DNA from: Lactobacillus sp. PV012
GTDB taxonomy: Bacteria > Bacillota > Bacilli > Lactobacillales > Lactobacillaceae
Reading direction: 5' to 3'
Assembly: GCF_014522325.1 (NCBI RefSeq)
Contig: NZ_CP041983.1
Location: 620,001 to 684,000, forward strand
Length of the DNA stretch: 64,000 nucleotides
The stretch's first letter is position 1. Each line of letters starts with the position of its first letter. The translations under genes and the position numbers were made by a program. The notes under the pieces were generated by a model that was not told the DNA's origin, did not search any database, and saw only the letters and a program-made list of their open reading frames with translations. Below, piece by piece: positions 19,509 to 28,312 of this stretch.

Positions 19509-19847
19509 ATGGATGAATTAGAGAAAAATGAAATGCTAGCCAATTTGTATGCTTATTACGGTGAGCTATTAACTAAAGGTCAGCAGAATTATTTTGAAGA
19601 TTATTATTATAATGATTTGTCTTTGGGGGAAATTGCTGAAAACCATAGCGTCTCTCGGCAAGCAGTCTATGATAATTTAAAGCGTTCTAGTAAGGCTTTG
19701 AAGAAGTATGAAGATACTCTCCATCTTCAAAAAGAATATGTAGAAATGGGTAAATTAGTTTCTCAAATATCTATTGACCTAAAAAGTAATAAAAAAGAGC
19801 AAGCAGAAAAAAATTTAGAAAAATTACTACGAAAATTAGGGGTGTAA
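19509..19847 (+). CDS. ylxM: SRP-associated DNA-binding protein YlxM (UPF0122)
   Basis: The 112-residue protein contains a sigma-like helix-turn-helix (LSLGEIAENHSVSRQAVYDNLKR) and is always found before ffh in Firmicutes. In streptococci YlxM associates with SRP and modulates the GTPase. I take ATG 19509 (MDELEKNEM) rather than GTG 19500. It ends three bases before ffh, so the two are co-transcribed. Confidence 0.93.
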   Translation: MDELEKNEMLANLYAYYGELLTKGQQNYFEDYYYNDLSLGEIAENHSVSRQAVYDNLKRSSKALKKYEDTLHLQKEYVEMGKLVSQISIDLKSNKKEQAEKNLEKLLRKLGV

Positions 19848-19850
19848 AAA

Positions 19851-21281
19851 ATGGCTTTTGAAAACCTGAGTGAAAGATTACAAAAGGCCCTTCGCAATTT
19901 AACTGGTAAGGGTAAAATTTCAGAAGATGATATCAATAAGGCAAGTCGTGAGATTCGGTTGGCTCTTTTAGAAGCAGACGTAAATTTCAAGGTTGTAAAA
20001 GATTTTATTAAAACTATTAAAAAAGAAGCTTTAGGTAAAGAAGTTCAAGAAAGTCTAAATCCCGGACAACAAATTATTAAGATTGTTGATGAAGAATTAA
20101 CAAAGATGATGGGAGAAGAGGCAGTAAGCCTAACTAAATCTCCTCATATTCCAACAATTATCATGATGGTTGGACTTCAAGGTACTGGTAAGACTACTAC
20201 AGTTGGTAAATTAGCTAATTATTTAGTTAAAAATGAAAAAGCTCGTCCTTTGTTAATCGCAGGTGATATTTATCGTCCAGCTGCAATTGAGCAATTAAAG
20301 CAAATTGGTGATTCACTAAATATTCCAGTATATAGTGAAGATAACACTTCAGACGTTGCTGAAATAGTTAAACATGGTATTGAAGAAGCTGATAAAAATA
20401 AAAATGATTATATTATCATTGATACCGCAGGACGTTTAGAAATTGACCAAGAATTAATGGATGAATTAAAGAGAGTTACTGAGGTCGCAAAACCTGATAA
20501 CACTCTTTTAGTAGTGGATGCAATGACTGGTCAAGCAGCTACTAAAGTTGCAGAAGGTTTTAATCAAGATTTGGATTTAACTGGATTAGTCTTAACTAAA
20601 CTTGATGGTGACACTCGTGGGGGTGCCGCATTATCGATTAGAGCGGTGACAGGACTACCAATTCTTTTTACTGGTCAAGGAGAAAAGTTAACTGAGTTAG
20701 ACACCTTCCACCCCGATCGTATGGCATCACGTATCTTGGGAATGGGAGATATGTTAACGCTAATCGAAAAGGCACAACGGGACTATGATGACAAAGAAGC
20801 TGAAAAAATGGCGCAAAAAATGCGTGAAAATACTTTTGATTTTAATGACTTTGTCGATCAAATGGAACAGGTGCAAAAGTTAGGCCCAATTGATCAGTTA
20901 ATTAAAATGATCCCAGGAATGGCGAATAATCCTGCACTCAAGAATATTCATATTCCTGATAATGAAATTGCCCATATTAAAGCTATTGTTTATTCAATGA
21001 CACCGGCAGAAAGAGAGAATCCCGATATTTTAAATCCTTCAAGACGCCGTCGAATTGCTGCAGGGTCTGGTCTTCCAGTTGTTCAAGTTAACCGGATGAT
21101 TAAGCAATTTAAACAATCAAAAGATATGATGCAAAAAATGACCTCAGGAAATATGAAAGGTCTAGAAGGCTTACCAGGAATGGATTCACCATTGGCACGT
21201 CGGGCAATGAGATCAATGGGTAAAAAGTTTAAGAAGAATAAAAAGAAGCGCATGAAAAAAATAAAAAGATTTCATTCTTAA
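19851..21281 (+). CDS. ffh: Signal recognition particle protein Ffh
   Basis: Ffh binds 4.5S/6S RNA and signal sequences and delivers ribosomes to FtsY. The N and G domains (1-295) show GLQGTGKTTTVGKLA, DIYRPAA, DTAGR and TKLDGDTRGG. The methionine-rich M domain (about 300-440) has the RNA-binding SRRRRIAAGSG segment. The C-terminus is a lysine-rich tail. The length of 476 residues is normal. ylxM lies directly upstream and rpsP downstream. Confidence 0.97.
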   Translation: MAFENLSERLQKALRNLTGKGKISEDDINKASREIRLALLEADVNFKVVKDFIKTIKKEALGKEVQESLNPGQQIIKIVDEELTKMMGEEAVSLTKSPHIPTIIMMVGLQGTGKTTTVGKLANYLVKNEKARPLLIAGDIYRPAAIEQLKQIGDSLNIPVYSEDNTSDVAEIVKHGIEEADKNKNDYIIIDTAGRLEIDQELMDELKRVTEVAKPDNTLLVVDAMTGQAATKVAEGFNQDLDLTGLVLTKLDGDTRGGAALSIRAVTGLPILFTGQGEKLTELDTFHPDRMASRILGMGDMLTLIEKAQRDYDDKEAEKMAQKMRENTFDFNDFVDQMEQVQKLGPIDQLIKMIPGMANNPALKNIHIPDNEIAHIKAIVYSMTPAERENPDILNPSRRRRIAAGSGLPVVQVNRMIKQFKQSKDMMQKMTSGNMKGLEGLPGMDSPLARRAMRSMGKKFKKNKKKRMKKIKRFHS

Positions 21282-21300
21282 AAGTGTTAAGTAAAAAACC

Positions 21301-21329
21301 TTTACACACTATTTTTTTTATGATATATT
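21301..21329 (+). promoter_or_regulatory. Promoter of the rpsP-rimM-trmD unit
   Basis: TTTACA at 21301-21306, a 17-base spacer and an extended -10 TGaTATATT (TATATT at 21324-21329) precede the rpsP start by about 30 bases. Confidence 0.65.
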
Positions 21330-21360
21330 GTTAAAGTTAAGAAATTTAGGAGGAAATATA

Positions 21361-21633
21361 ATGTCTGTTAAAATTCGTATGCGCCGCATGGGCTCAAAGA
21401 GAAAACCTTTTTATCGTATTGTTGTAGCTGACTCACGTATGCCACGTGATGGTCGTTTTATTGAAGAAGTTGGTTACTACAACCCACTTACTAACCCAGC
21501 AGAAGTTAAACTTGAAGAAGGTAAGATTTTTGACTGGCTTCAAAAGGGTGCACAACCATCAGATACTGTAAGAAGTATGCTTTCAAAAGCTGGTTTAATG
21601 AAGAAATACCACGATGCAAAATACGGTAAGTAA
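21361..21633 (+). CDS. rpsP: 30S ribosomal protein S16
   Basis: The 90-residue protein begins [32 protein letters not shown], the S16 consensus, in separate blocks. I use ATG 21361 because AGGAGG lies ten bases upstream; the upstream in-frame start at 21328 would place that site inside the gene. It heads the usual rpsP-rimM-trmD-rplS cluster and is followed by a strong hairpin, so downstream genes may be read through or have their own promoter. Confidence 0.97.
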   Translation: MSVKIRMRRMGSKRKPFYRIVVADSRMPRDGRFIEEVGYYNPLTNPAEVKLEEGKIFDWLQKGAQPSDTVRSMLSKAGLMKKYHDAKYGK

Positions 21634-21644
21634 TTACTAATAAG

Positions 21645-21672
21645 AAGTTTGGGAGCAGTCCCAAACTTTTTT
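21645..21672 (+). terminator. Intrinsic terminator between rpsP and rimM
   Basis: A perfect ten-base stem AAGTTTGGGA / TCCCAAACTT with a GCAG loop is followed by T4 within T6. It likely raises S16 output relative to RimM and TrmD. Confidence 0.85.
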
Positions 21673-21701
21673 GTTATCTAAATATTAAGAGGGTTTAAAT
21701 A

Positions 21702-22223
21702 ATGAATGATTATTTTGAAGTAGGAACAATCCTAACTACCCATGGTTTAAAAGGTGAAGTTAAAGTAAGTGCAATTACGGATTTTCCAGAATTACGTTTT
21801 GCTCCTGAAAGTCGGCTATATGTAGACTTAGATGGTAAAATGGAAGAATTAACTGTTGAAGCAGTTAGGATGCATAAACAATTTTATTTAATTTACTTTA
21901 AACAAATTAAGAATATTGATGAAGCTGAGAAAATTTGCCATCATAAGCTTTATGTAGCTGATGAAGATCGAGAAGACTTACCAGAGGGAAGCTATTACTT
22001 TAAAGATATTTTAGGACTTCCAGTTTATGATGAAGAAACAGGCACAAAACTTGGGATTGTCAATGATATTGAGACTCCAGGCGCAAATGACATTTGGGAG
22101 ATTAAACCGGAAAGCGGAAAAAGTTTTTGGATTCCAAATATTCATTCTGTTGTTAAAAAGGTTGATCTTCCTAACAAACGTATTGAAGTCACTTTATTAG
22201 AAGGATTACGCGATGAAAATTAA
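21702..22223 (+). CDS. rimM: Ribosome maturation factor RimM
   Basis: RimM binds S19 and helps assemble the 30S head. The 173-residue protein has the N-terminal RimM barrel (GTILTTHGLKGEVKV, residues about 8-22) and a C-terminal PRC barrel (YYFKDILGLPVYDEETG, ANDIWEIK and WIPNIHSVVKKVD). It overlaps trmD by 11 bases, which suggests translational coupling. Confidence 0.95.
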   Translation: MNDYFEVGTILTTHGLKGEVKVSAITDFPELRFAPESRLYVDLDGKMEELTVEAVRMHKQFYLIYFKQIKNIDEAEKICHHKLYVADEDREDLPEGSYYFKDILGLPVYDEETGTKLGIVNDIETPGANDIWEIKPESGKSFWIPNIHSVVKKVDLPNKRIEVTLLEGLRDEN

Positions 22224-22935
22224 TGTTTTGACGTTATTTCCAGACATGTTTACACCACTCCAAGTTTCAATGTTGGGACGTGGACTAGAAGATGGAAAGT
22301 GGGATTTAAATCTAGTAAATTTCCGCAATTTTACGACTGATGTTCACCATCATGTGGATGATACCCCTTATGGTGGTGGAGCAGGGATGGTTTTGCAAAT
22401 TATGCCAATCAAAAAGGCTTTAGATTCACTTGAAAACAGGGGAAAAGTAATTATTACCGCACCACAGGGCAAGACTTTTAATGAAGAAATTGCTCAAGAG
22501 TGGTCTCAAGAAGAAAACTTAACTTTTATTTGTGGTCATTATGAAGGGTTCGATCAAAGAGTATATGATTTAGCAGATGAAGTTGTTTCGATTGGTGATT
22601 ATGTTCTAACTGGAGGAGAATTACCTACAATGAGCATGATTGATGCCACAGTGCGTTTGTTGCCAGGAATCCTGGGAAATGCTGCCTCACCAGTAGATGA
22701 ATCATTTTCACATGGACTATTAGAATATCCACAATATACTCGTCCAGCAGAGTTTGAAGGTAAAAAAGTTCCAGAAGTTTTAACATCAGGTAACCATCAA
22801 AAAATCGCCCAATGGCGCCATAAAGAAGCATTACGTGCTACTTATTTAAGGCGACCAGATTTGTTGGCCAAAAAAGAGTTAACTAAGGAAGAAAAAGAGA
22901 TGCTGGCGGAAATAAAAGCAGAAGTCGAAAAATAA
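22213..22935 (+). CDS. trmD: tRNA (guanine37-N1)-methyltransferase TrmD
   Basis: TrmD methylates G37 of tRNAs with G36 and prevents frameshifting. The SPOUT knot elements are clear: DDTPYGGGAGMV, CGHYEGFDQRV, GDYVLTGGE and the PQYTRP motif. The 240-residue length is normal. It overlaps the end of rimM and is followed by the structured leader of rplS. Confidence 0.97.
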   Translation: MKINVLTLFPDMFTPLQVSMLGRGLEDGKWDLNLVNFRNFTTDVHHHVDDTPYGGGAGMVLQIMPIKKALDSLENRGKVIITAPQGKTFNEEIAQEWSQEENLTFICGHYEGFDQRVYDLADEVVSIGDYVLTGGELPTMSMIDATVRLLPGILGNAASPVDESFSHGLLEYPQYTRPAEFEGKKVPEVLTSGNHQKIAQWRHKEALRATYLRRPDLLAKKELTKEEKEMLAEIKAEVEK

Positions 22936-22939
22936 ATAT

Positions 22940-23040
22940 TTACAAACTTTTTTAGTTTGTTAGACTAGTTGTTGTGGCATAAGCCATGAGTTATGGGTAT
23001 TCCGCTGACACGATGTGTGAATGAATGCCGTAGAAGGAGA
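22940..23040 (+). promoter_or_regulatory. Structured leader of rplS (L19 leader-like)
   Basis: The 100 bases before rplS can fold: GGCAT at 22976-22980 pairs with ATGCC at 23025-23029, enclosing CATAA/TTATG and ACAC/TGTGT hairpins. Firmicutes are known to carry an L19 autoregulatory leader at this place. I match it by position and foldability only, not by a covariance model. Confidence 0.5.
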
Positions 23041-23048
23041 GAAATATA

Positions 23049-23399
23049 ATGGATCCATTAATTCAAGAATTAACTAAAGATCAAATCCGTACTGATTTAC
23101 CTGACTTCCGTCCTGGTGATACTATTCGTGTTCACGTACGTGTTGTTGAAGGTAGTCACGAACGTATTCAAATTTTTGAAGGTGTTGTTATTAAGAGAAA
23201 AGGTAGTGGTATTAGTTCTACCTATACTGTACGTAAGATTTCATCAGGTGTTGGTGTTGAACGTACTTTCCCAGTTAACGACCCTCGTGTTGCTAAAGTA
23301 GAAGTTAAGCGTCAAGGACGTGTACGTCGTGCTAAGCTTTACTACTTACGTGATCGTCACGGTAAGGCAGCTAGAATCCCTGAAAAGCGTCGTAAGTAA
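23049..23399 (+). CDS. rplS: 50S ribosomal protein L19
   Basis: The 116-residue protein carries the L19 core: [29 protein letters not shown], and [11 protein letters not shown] near the end. L19 sits at the 30S-50S interface. A strong AGAAGGAGAG site precedes the ATG and a leader structure lies upstream. A terminator follows, so it is the last gene of the cluster. Confidence 0.97.
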   Translation: MDPLIQELTKDQIRTDLPDFRPGDTIRVHVRVVEGSHERIQIFEGVVIKRKGSGISSTYTVRKISSGVGVERTFPVNDPRVAKVEVKRQGRVRRAKLYYLRDRHGKAARIPEKRRK

Positions 23400-23408
23400 T
23401 ATATTATT

Positions 23409-23442
23409 AAGAAGCTATCATGTGAGTGATAGCTTCTTTTTT
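23409..23442 (+). terminator. Intrinsic terminator after rplS
   Basis: A perfect twelve-base stem AAGAAGCTATCA / TGATAGCTTCTT with a TGTGAG loop is followed by T4. Confidence 0.9.
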
Positions 23443-23521
23443 GTATAAAAGATAAATTTTTAGACATTTAATTGTGAATCTTTTAAGATAAACGTAAACC
23501 TATAAAGAAAGGACAGTTAAA

Positions 23522-24169
23522 ATGACAAAGCAAGTATTTATAGCAGGAGGATCAGGTCGAGTTGCAACTGATTTAATTTCAGATTTGGTTGGAAGAGGAT
23601 ATGATGTGGTTGCTGGAGCTCGGCATGAAGATAAAATAATTGAAATGCCAGGTGTAGCTAGAGTTCATCTAGATTTACATGCAAGTGTTGATGAAATTGC
23701 ACATTTAATGGAAGGAAGCGATGTGGTTTACTTTACTGCAGGCTCACGTGGTAAAGATTTGTTACAAACTGATGCCTTTGGTGCAGTAAAGACAATGCAA
23801 GCAGCTGAAAAAGTAGGAATAAAACGCTACATAATGCTTAGTTCTCTTTTCTCATTAGAACCAGAAAAATGGGAAGAAATACCAAGTTTGAAATCAATTT
23901 TAAATTATGATATTGCCAAATATTTTGCCGATAATTATTTGATTTACAATACTAATTTAAAATATACAATTTTACAACCAACTAACCTTGTTGAAGAAGA
24001 AGGAACTGGAAAAATTAGTCTCGATAAAGGAGTTCTAAAGCCAAATCCAATTCCAGATGTTGCTAAAACGTTAGCCGATATCTTAAAATTTGATAATACT
24101 ATTGATAAAGTTATTAAGATGAGTGGTGGAGATACCCCAATTAAAGAAGCCTTAGCAAGTATTAAATAA
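23522..24169 (+). CDS. NAD(P)-binding atypical SDR family oxidoreductase
   Basis: The 215-residue protein starts with a Rossmann motif GGSGRVATDL (residues 9-18), close to the GxxGxxG of atypical short-chain dehydrogenases (NAD(P)H-binding/NmrA or YhfK-like). YIMLSSLFSLEP and YDIAKYFADNYL resemble the usual Ser and Tyr/Lys active-site region, with YxxxK replaced by YDIAK. Substrate is unknown. It has an AAAGGA site and its own hairpin terminator, so it is a single-gene unit. Confidence 0.85.
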   Translation: MTKQVFIAGGSGRVATDLISDLVGRGYDVVAGARHEDKIIEMPGVARVHLDLHASVDEIAHLMEGSDVVYFTAGSRGKDLLQTDAFGAVKTMQAAEKVGIKRYIMLSSLFSLEPEKWEEIPSLKSILNYDIAKYFADNYLIYNTNLKYTILQPTNLVEEEGTGKISLDKGVLKPNPIPDVAKTLADILKFDNTIDKVIKMSGGDTPIKEALASIK

Positions 24170-24171
24170 AG

Positions 24172-24221
24172 AAATAGCACTGTATATTAGTGATCAGCTA
24201 GGATACAGTGCTATTTAATTT
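24172..24221 (+). terminator. Intrinsic terminator after the SDR gene
   Basis: The stem AAATAGCACTGTA / TACAGTGCTATTT encloses a longer, partly paired loop and is followed by a T-rich stretch. Confidence 0.75.
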
Positions 24222-24272
24222 TGAAAAAAAGTAGTAAAATAAGAAACAAAGATAATTCACAGGAGGATCATT

Positions 24273-25013
24273 ATGAAAAAGATAGGATTACTCGGTTTAG
24301 TAGTGCCAATAATGTTGTTAGCAGGATGTCAAACACAATCTAGTTCAAGTCAGCATAGTTCTGCACCAAGTTCTCAAGCTCCTGCTAAAGTTAAGAAAAC
24401 TCGTTTTGCATCATTAACATCTAAACTAGAAAAAGAAGATCTTAAGATGGAGTTGCCTCAAACTTCCGGTTTAGGAAAAGCAACTAAAAATATTAATGTT
24501 CATTACACTAAAAAGGGTGATACAACTACTGTTTACTATAGTGTGGGAAGTAGTAAAAAGAAGTTTAATGATGCAAGCTTAGAGAAAGAACATCCATATT
24601 TAACACTTACAAAAATTTCTGGATTGAGTAAGAAAGAAATTACAAGTAAGATTAATTATCAAGCGACTACTAAAGGATTACCAACTGTAAAATTAGATGA
24701 TGAAACTACTGCAGTTAGTCAAGGAGCTGCAGGTCAAAGCTATTTAACTTGGAACAAGGATAATTGGTCATTTACTGTAAAAGCAAATTCATATTTAGGC
24801 GAAAAGCCAAAAGCTACTGCAAATGAAGTGGTTGATTTGTTAGAAGATTACCGCTTACCAAGTAAAGATGGTAAGGGTGCAATGCAATTTACAGTGAGTG
24901 AGCAGTATGCTTCTCTCGGAAATGAAATGCTATTTGAAAAAGATGGAAATCTCTATCAGGTGAAAGCTCATAGTATTAAGACGATGTTTAAAATGATGCA
25001 AAGTTTAAGATAG
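24273..25013 (+). CDS. Putative lipoprotein of unknown function
   Basis: A signal peptide with lipobox LLAGC (Cys19) is followed by a Ser/Gln/Ala-rich linker and about 200 residues without a motif I recognise, including YTKKGDTTTVYYSVG and DLLEDYRLPSKDG. The mature protein should be anchored outside the membrane. AGGAGG precedes the ATG. Such proteins are common in this Lactobacillus group, but I cannot assign a function. Confidence 0.75.
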   Translation: MKKIGLLGLVVPIMLLAGCQTQSSSSQHSSAPSSQAPAKVKKTRFASLTSKLEKEDLKMELPQTSGLGKATKNINVHYTKKGDTTTVYYSVGSSKKKFNDASLEKEHPYLTLTKISGLSKKEITSKINYQATTKGLPTVKLDDETTAVSQGAAGQSYLTWNKDNWSFTVKANSYLGEKPKATANEVVDLLEDYRLPSKDGKGAMQFTVSEQYASLGNEMLFEKDGNLYQVKAHSIKTMFKMMQSLR

Positions 25014-25042
25014 TTAAGAGTTTAAACAAATATTTAGATATT

Positions 25043-25104
25043 AAAAATGCTGATAATCTTGGTTCTACTCAGTGAGATGAACCTTGATATATCAGCATTT
25101 TATT
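25043..25104. terminator. Long bidirectional terminator between the lipoprotein gene and lexA
   Basis: AAATGCTGATA pairs with TATCAGCATTT, and inside it GGTTC pairs with GAACC. A-rich and T-rich flanks on both sides let it end both convergent transcripts. Confidence 0.75.
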
Positions 25105-25142
25105 TAGAATTGAATATTAAGAAGTGCTTGGGACCTATTTCA

Positions 25143-25769
25143 TTAATTAATATGCGACCGATAAAGACTAATAACTTTTCCTAAAATTGTAACTTCATCT
25201 AAGATGATAGCAGGCATTGTATCATTTTCAGGTTGAAGGCGATAATGACCATCTTCTTTATAAAAACGTTTTATAGTGGCTTCATTATCCATAGTCATGG
25301 CGACTACAATTTCACCATTAAGAGCTGTAGATTGTTTTTTTACAATTACATAGTCACCATTTAAAATACCAGCATTAATCATTGAAGTACCACGAACGGT
25401 AAGCATAAAGAGGTCGCTTGATTCATTAATTAAATTAGGAGGCAAGGGAAAGTAGTCTTCAATATTTTCAACTGCAGTGATGGGTTCTCCTGCGGTCACT
25501 AGTCCTACCATAGGAATGAGTTTTGGCTTGATGCCTAGAGCTTTGCGTCCTTCTTCAGTAATTTCTAATGCACGTGGTTTGGTAGCATCTTTAATTAAAA
25601 GACCACGCTTTTCTAAACGATCAATGTGACCATGAACAGTGGAAGTGGAAGCTAAACCTACAGCTTGACAAATTTCACGTACAGTAGGAGGAAATCCTCT
25701 TTTTTCAACATTATCATAAATATATTTTAAAATTTCTAGTTGTTTTGAATTTTGATTTTTTGTGGCCAT
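25143..25769 (-). CDS. lexA: SOS repressor LexA
   Basis: LexA represses DNA damage genes and self-cleaves when RecA filaments form. The N-terminal winged helix carries [20 protein letters not shown]; the cleavage bond Ala-Gly is in LVTAGEP; the catalytic serine is in RGTSM and the lysine in TIKRFYK. From ATG 25769 (MATKNQNSK) it has 208 residues, the family norm; the longer frame to 25802 adds an unlikely tail. A probable SOS box lies upstream and DUF896 is divergent, as in other Firmicutes. Confidence 0.96.
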   Translation of the reverse strand: MATKNQNSKQLEILKYIYDNVEKRGFPPTVREICQAVGLASTSTVHGHIDRLEKRGLLIKDATKPRALEITEEGRKALGIKPKLIPMVGLVTAGEPITAVENIEDYFPLPPNLINESSDLFMLTVRGTSMINAGILNGDYVIVKKQSTALNGEIVVAMTMDNEATIKRFYKEDGHYRLQPENDTMPAIILDEVTILGKVISLYRSHIN

Positions 25770-25826
25770 AATAAGTTTCACTCCAATACATTTACTAGTC
25801 ATTGTACCAAAAAATTATTTTTTTCA

Positions 25827-25840
25827 CAAACAAATGTTCA
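25827..25840. promoter_or_regulatory. Candidate LexA operator (SOS box)
   Basis: CAAACAAATGTTCA matches the Gram-positive SOS consensus CGAACnnnnGTTCG at eight of ten fixed bases. It lies in the lexA/DUF896 intergenic region, so it could autoregulate lexA and control the divergent gene. Confidence 0.6.
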
Positions 25841-25910
25841 AGACACTTAAAACTTTTTTTCTGCGATATTTTAGGGTAGACTTAAGATAGAATTAGGAGG
25901 TATATAACAT

Positions 25911-26159
25911 ATGGATAAAAAAGAAGAAGAAAAAGTAACTAAGAGAATCAACGAATTATATCACTTAAGCCAAGAACGTGAACTTACTCCAGAAGAAGTT
26001 GAAGAAAGAAAACAATTACGTAAGAAGTTTTTAGATAACTTCCGGGCTGCTTTTAGACAACAATTAGAAGATACAGTAATTATTGATAAAGATGGTAAAG
26101 AAGTAACTTCTGAAAAGGCTAAAGAAGCTCAAAGAAAAAAAGGCTTACGTAAGGATTAA
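25911..26159 (+). CDS. DUF896 family protein (YnzC-like)
   Basis: The 82-residue protein contains the DUF896 core: RINELYHLSQERELTPEEVEER near the start and KKFLDNFRAAFR in the middle, a short helical hairpin rich in charge. In Bacillus, ynzC lies in the SOS-regulated yneA operon beside lexA, and here too the gene is divergent from lexA. Its biochemical function is unknown. AGGAGG lies just upstream. Confidence 0.88.
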   Translation: MDKKEEEKVTKRINELYHLSQERELTPEEVEERKQLRKKFLDNFRAAFRQQLEDTVIIDKDGKEVTSEKAKEAQRKKGLRKD

Positions 26160-26231
26160 TAAAGTTCTTTAAAAAGTTAGAATTTTTTAGTAAAATTTTA
26201 CTTGGTTTAAAAGTTTTGGAGGTTTTATTTT

Positions 26232-26459
26232 ATGAATTTAGCGTTAGCCATTTTTTTGATTATTCTTGCCTTAATTGTGGGCTTAGTTGTTGGTTTCTTT
26301 GGTGCACGAAGCTATATGAAGAAATACTTCGAAGACAATCCACCAATTAGCGAAGATATGATTGCTGCAATGATGGCCCAAATGGGACAAAAACCATCAA
26401 CCAAAAAATTAAATCAAGTAATGAATATGATGAAGCAAAAACAAAAACGTAGCAAGTAA
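26232..26459 (+). CDS. UPF0154 membrane protein (YneF-like)
   Basis: The 75-residue protein has one N-terminal transmembrane helix (residues 3-25, ending GFFGARSYM) followed by the UPF0154 block [21 protein letters not shown]. It is a small membrane protein of unknown function. It follows DUF896 by 72 bases with its own TTTTGGAGG site, and the ynzC-yneF neighbourhood is conserved around lexA in Firmicutes. Confidence 0.88.
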   Translation: MNLALAIFLIILALIVGLVVGFFGARSYMKKYFEDNPPISEDMIAAMMAQMGQKPSTKKLNQVMNMMKQKQKRSK

Positions 26460-26465
26460 AACGCT

Positions 26466-26502
26466 AAAAACAATGCCATTTTGACTTAATGACATTGTTT
26501 TT
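26466..26502 (+). terminator. Intrinsic terminator after the UPF0154 gene
   Basis: The stem AAAAACAATG / CATTGTTTTT with a 16-base interior is followed by a T-rich end. Confidence 0.75.
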
Positions 26503-26559
26503 AGTAGGGACAATAATTATACAGGAGCTTATAGTTTTCATATTTTAAAATAATTACTC

Positions 26560-26814
26560 ATGAATAATCAAATTTACCTTAACCTTCTTATACTTGGAGG
26601 AGCTGTAGTCTGGTTCATAATTACAATAATTTTGAAAAAAAGAAAATTATTTAATTTAAAATTAGATTATTATATACGGGCATTTTTTTGCGCAATAATG
26701 GGAGTACTCTTTACTGTTTCGATTATGATGAATAAATCATCCAATTATTTTTATATTTTCCCAGTTTTAAGTGTAGTGGGTGCTATTTATTGTGTTTACA
26801 AGGCGAAGAAATAA
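26560..26814 (+). CDS. Small hypothetical membrane protein
   Basis: The 84-residue product has three hydrophobic segments (about 7-25, 40-58 and 65-79) joined by lysine-rich loops (KKRKLFNLK) and ends KAKK, so it should be an integral membrane protein. I recognise no family. No good ribosome-binding site is seen just before the ATG, which lowers confidence. A strong terminator follows 45 bases downstream, which supports it as an expressed unit. Confidence 0.5.
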   Translation: MNNQIYLNLLILGGAVVWFIITIILKKRKLFNLKLDYYIRAFFCAIMGVLFTVSIMMNKSSNYFYIFPVLSVVGAIYCVYKAKK

Positions 26815-26860
26815 AATTAAGTAAAGTGAAGTATCTGGGAAAAATTAAATACTTAAAATA

Positions 26861-26900
26861 GAAAAATCCGTTAGAATTCGTTTGTTCTAACGGATTTTTC
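26861..26900. terminator. Strong bidirectional terminator
   Basis: A perfect 16-base stem (GAAAAATCCGTTAGAA with its complement at 26885-26900) encloses eight bases. A and T runs lie on both sides, so it can stop plus transcripts and the minus transcript of cfa. Confidence 0.9.
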
Positions 26901-27058
26901 TATACACTGCATTGATGTTCATGATGAACTTAAGTAATTATTGGAATAGTAAACAGACTCCTTCAACAAAAAGAAGGTACAAAAAAAGAGTAAGATTTCT
27001 AAAAATAGGATTCTTGCTCTTAATTTTTAATCTAGGGAGTTATTTTTTCAGATGCTTT

Positions 27059-28240
27059 TTATTTCTTATTACTCATGTAATCGCGTGTCATAGGAAGCTC
27101 TTGACCAGATGGTCCTTTAGTTAATAAGTATTGGACAACGTCAATATTTCCTGATTGGAAAGATGCTGCACAAGCTTGAAGATACATATCCCACATTCTG
27201 CAGAAACGTTCACCCATCATTTCTTGCACCTTATCGCGCACATTATTAAAGTTTTTATCCCAAATTTCAAGAGTTCTTTGGTAGTGGCGACGTAGCATTT
27301 CCATATCTGCAATTTGAAGATTTGCTTCTTCAATTCTTGAAACGATTTCTACTAATCCAGGAATATAACCACCTGGGAAGATGTAACGGTCAATCCAAGC
27401 ATTGGTAGCTCCACCTTGTTGACGAGTAATTCCATGAATTAAGGCAGTACCATTAGGTTTTAAGTATTTAGCAACATCTTTGAAGTATTCGCCTAGGTTT
27501 TCACTACCTACGTGTTCAAACATCCCAACAGAAGTTACATAGTCAAAAGTACGATCTCCAAGTTCACGATAGTCAGTTAAAATTACTTCTGCTTGATCTT
27601 CTAGGCCCATAGCTTTAATTTTATTTTGAACAAGTTTATATTGTTCTTCACTGAGAGTAACACCAGTCACTTTAAGGCCATATTCTTTAGCGGCTGTAAG
27701 CATCAATGTTCCCCAGCCACAACCGATGTCTAATAATGTTTTACCTTTTTGGGGATGTAATTTGTTTAAAATGTGATGAACTTTGGCAATTTGAGCTGCC
27801 TCTAAATCGTCATGGTTATCTTCTGTAAAGTAAGCACAAGAATAAGTTAAAGTAGGATCTAACCATAATTTATAAAAATCATTTCCAATATCGTAGTGAT
27901 GTTGAACATCTTCTTGACTTTGCTTTTCAGTGTGCTTTTGCTTAGGTAAGAATTTTCTAAACTTAGAATTTCTTAAAAAGCTATCGGCACTTTCATAAGC
28001 TCCTTCAATTAATTGTTGAATTGAACCATTGATTTCAATGTCTTTATTCATGTAAGCTTCCCCTAAAGCAAGAGAAGCATTGACAGTGATATCTTTGATG
28101 GGAACCTTTTTGTTAAAAGTAATCTCAATTTCAGGTGTTCCATCCCCATAAACGTCACTTTTGCCATCCCAGTAAGTAACTTTAACAGGGAAGTTAAAGG
28201 AATGACTAAGCATCATTTTATAAAAAGTTTTTTCTAACAT
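27059..28240 (-). CDS. cfa: Cyclopropane-fatty-acyl-phospholipid synthase
   Basis: Cfa adds a methylene bridge from SAM to unsaturated acyl chains of membrane phospholipids, protecting against acid and solvent stress. The 393-residue protein shows the substrate-binding N-domain, [18 protein letters not shown] loop [19 protein letters not shown] and the FEHVG segment. No bicarbonate-site change is evident by eye. The gene is on the minus strand with an AGGAGCGC-like weak site and lies next to plsC, another phospholipid gene. Confidence 0.96.
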   Translation of the reverse strand: MLEKTFYKMMLSHSFNFPVKVTYWDGKSDVYGDGTPEIEITFNKKVPIKDITVNASLALGEAYMNKDIEINGSIQQLIEGAYESADSFLRNSKFRKFLPKQKHTEKQSQEDVQHHYDIGNDFYKLWLDPTLTYSCAYFTEDNHDDLEAAQIAKVHHILNKLHPQKGKTLLDIGCGWGTLMLTAAKEYGLKVTGVTLSEEQYKLVQNKIKAMGLEDQAEVILTDYRELGDRTFDYVTSVGMFEHVGSENLGEYFKDVAKYLKPNGTALIHGITRQQGGATNAWIDRYIFPGGYIPGLVEIVSRIEEANLQIADMEMLRRHYQRTLEIWDKNFNNVRDKVQEMMGERFCRMWDMYLQACAASFQSGNIDVVQYLLTKGPSGQELPMTRDYMSNKK

Positions 28241-28312
28241 TCTTTGCGCTCCTTAAAATTAGTTAACTAGTAGAATTGTATCACTTTGAAAAAAAGTCGC
28301 AAATCTCAACTA

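Noticed and set aside
21328..21360. An upstream start that would extend S16 by 11 residues
   Set aside because: The AGGAGG site for ATG 21361 lies within the extension, and S16 homologues begin with MSVKIR.
26912..27124. A 70-codon plus-strand frame beginning MMFMMNLSNYW with a hydrophobic middle
   Set aside because: It has no ribosome-binding site, lies just after a strong terminator and its last third overlaps the antisense end of cfa. It may be a relic of a membrane protein gene, but I cannot support it.
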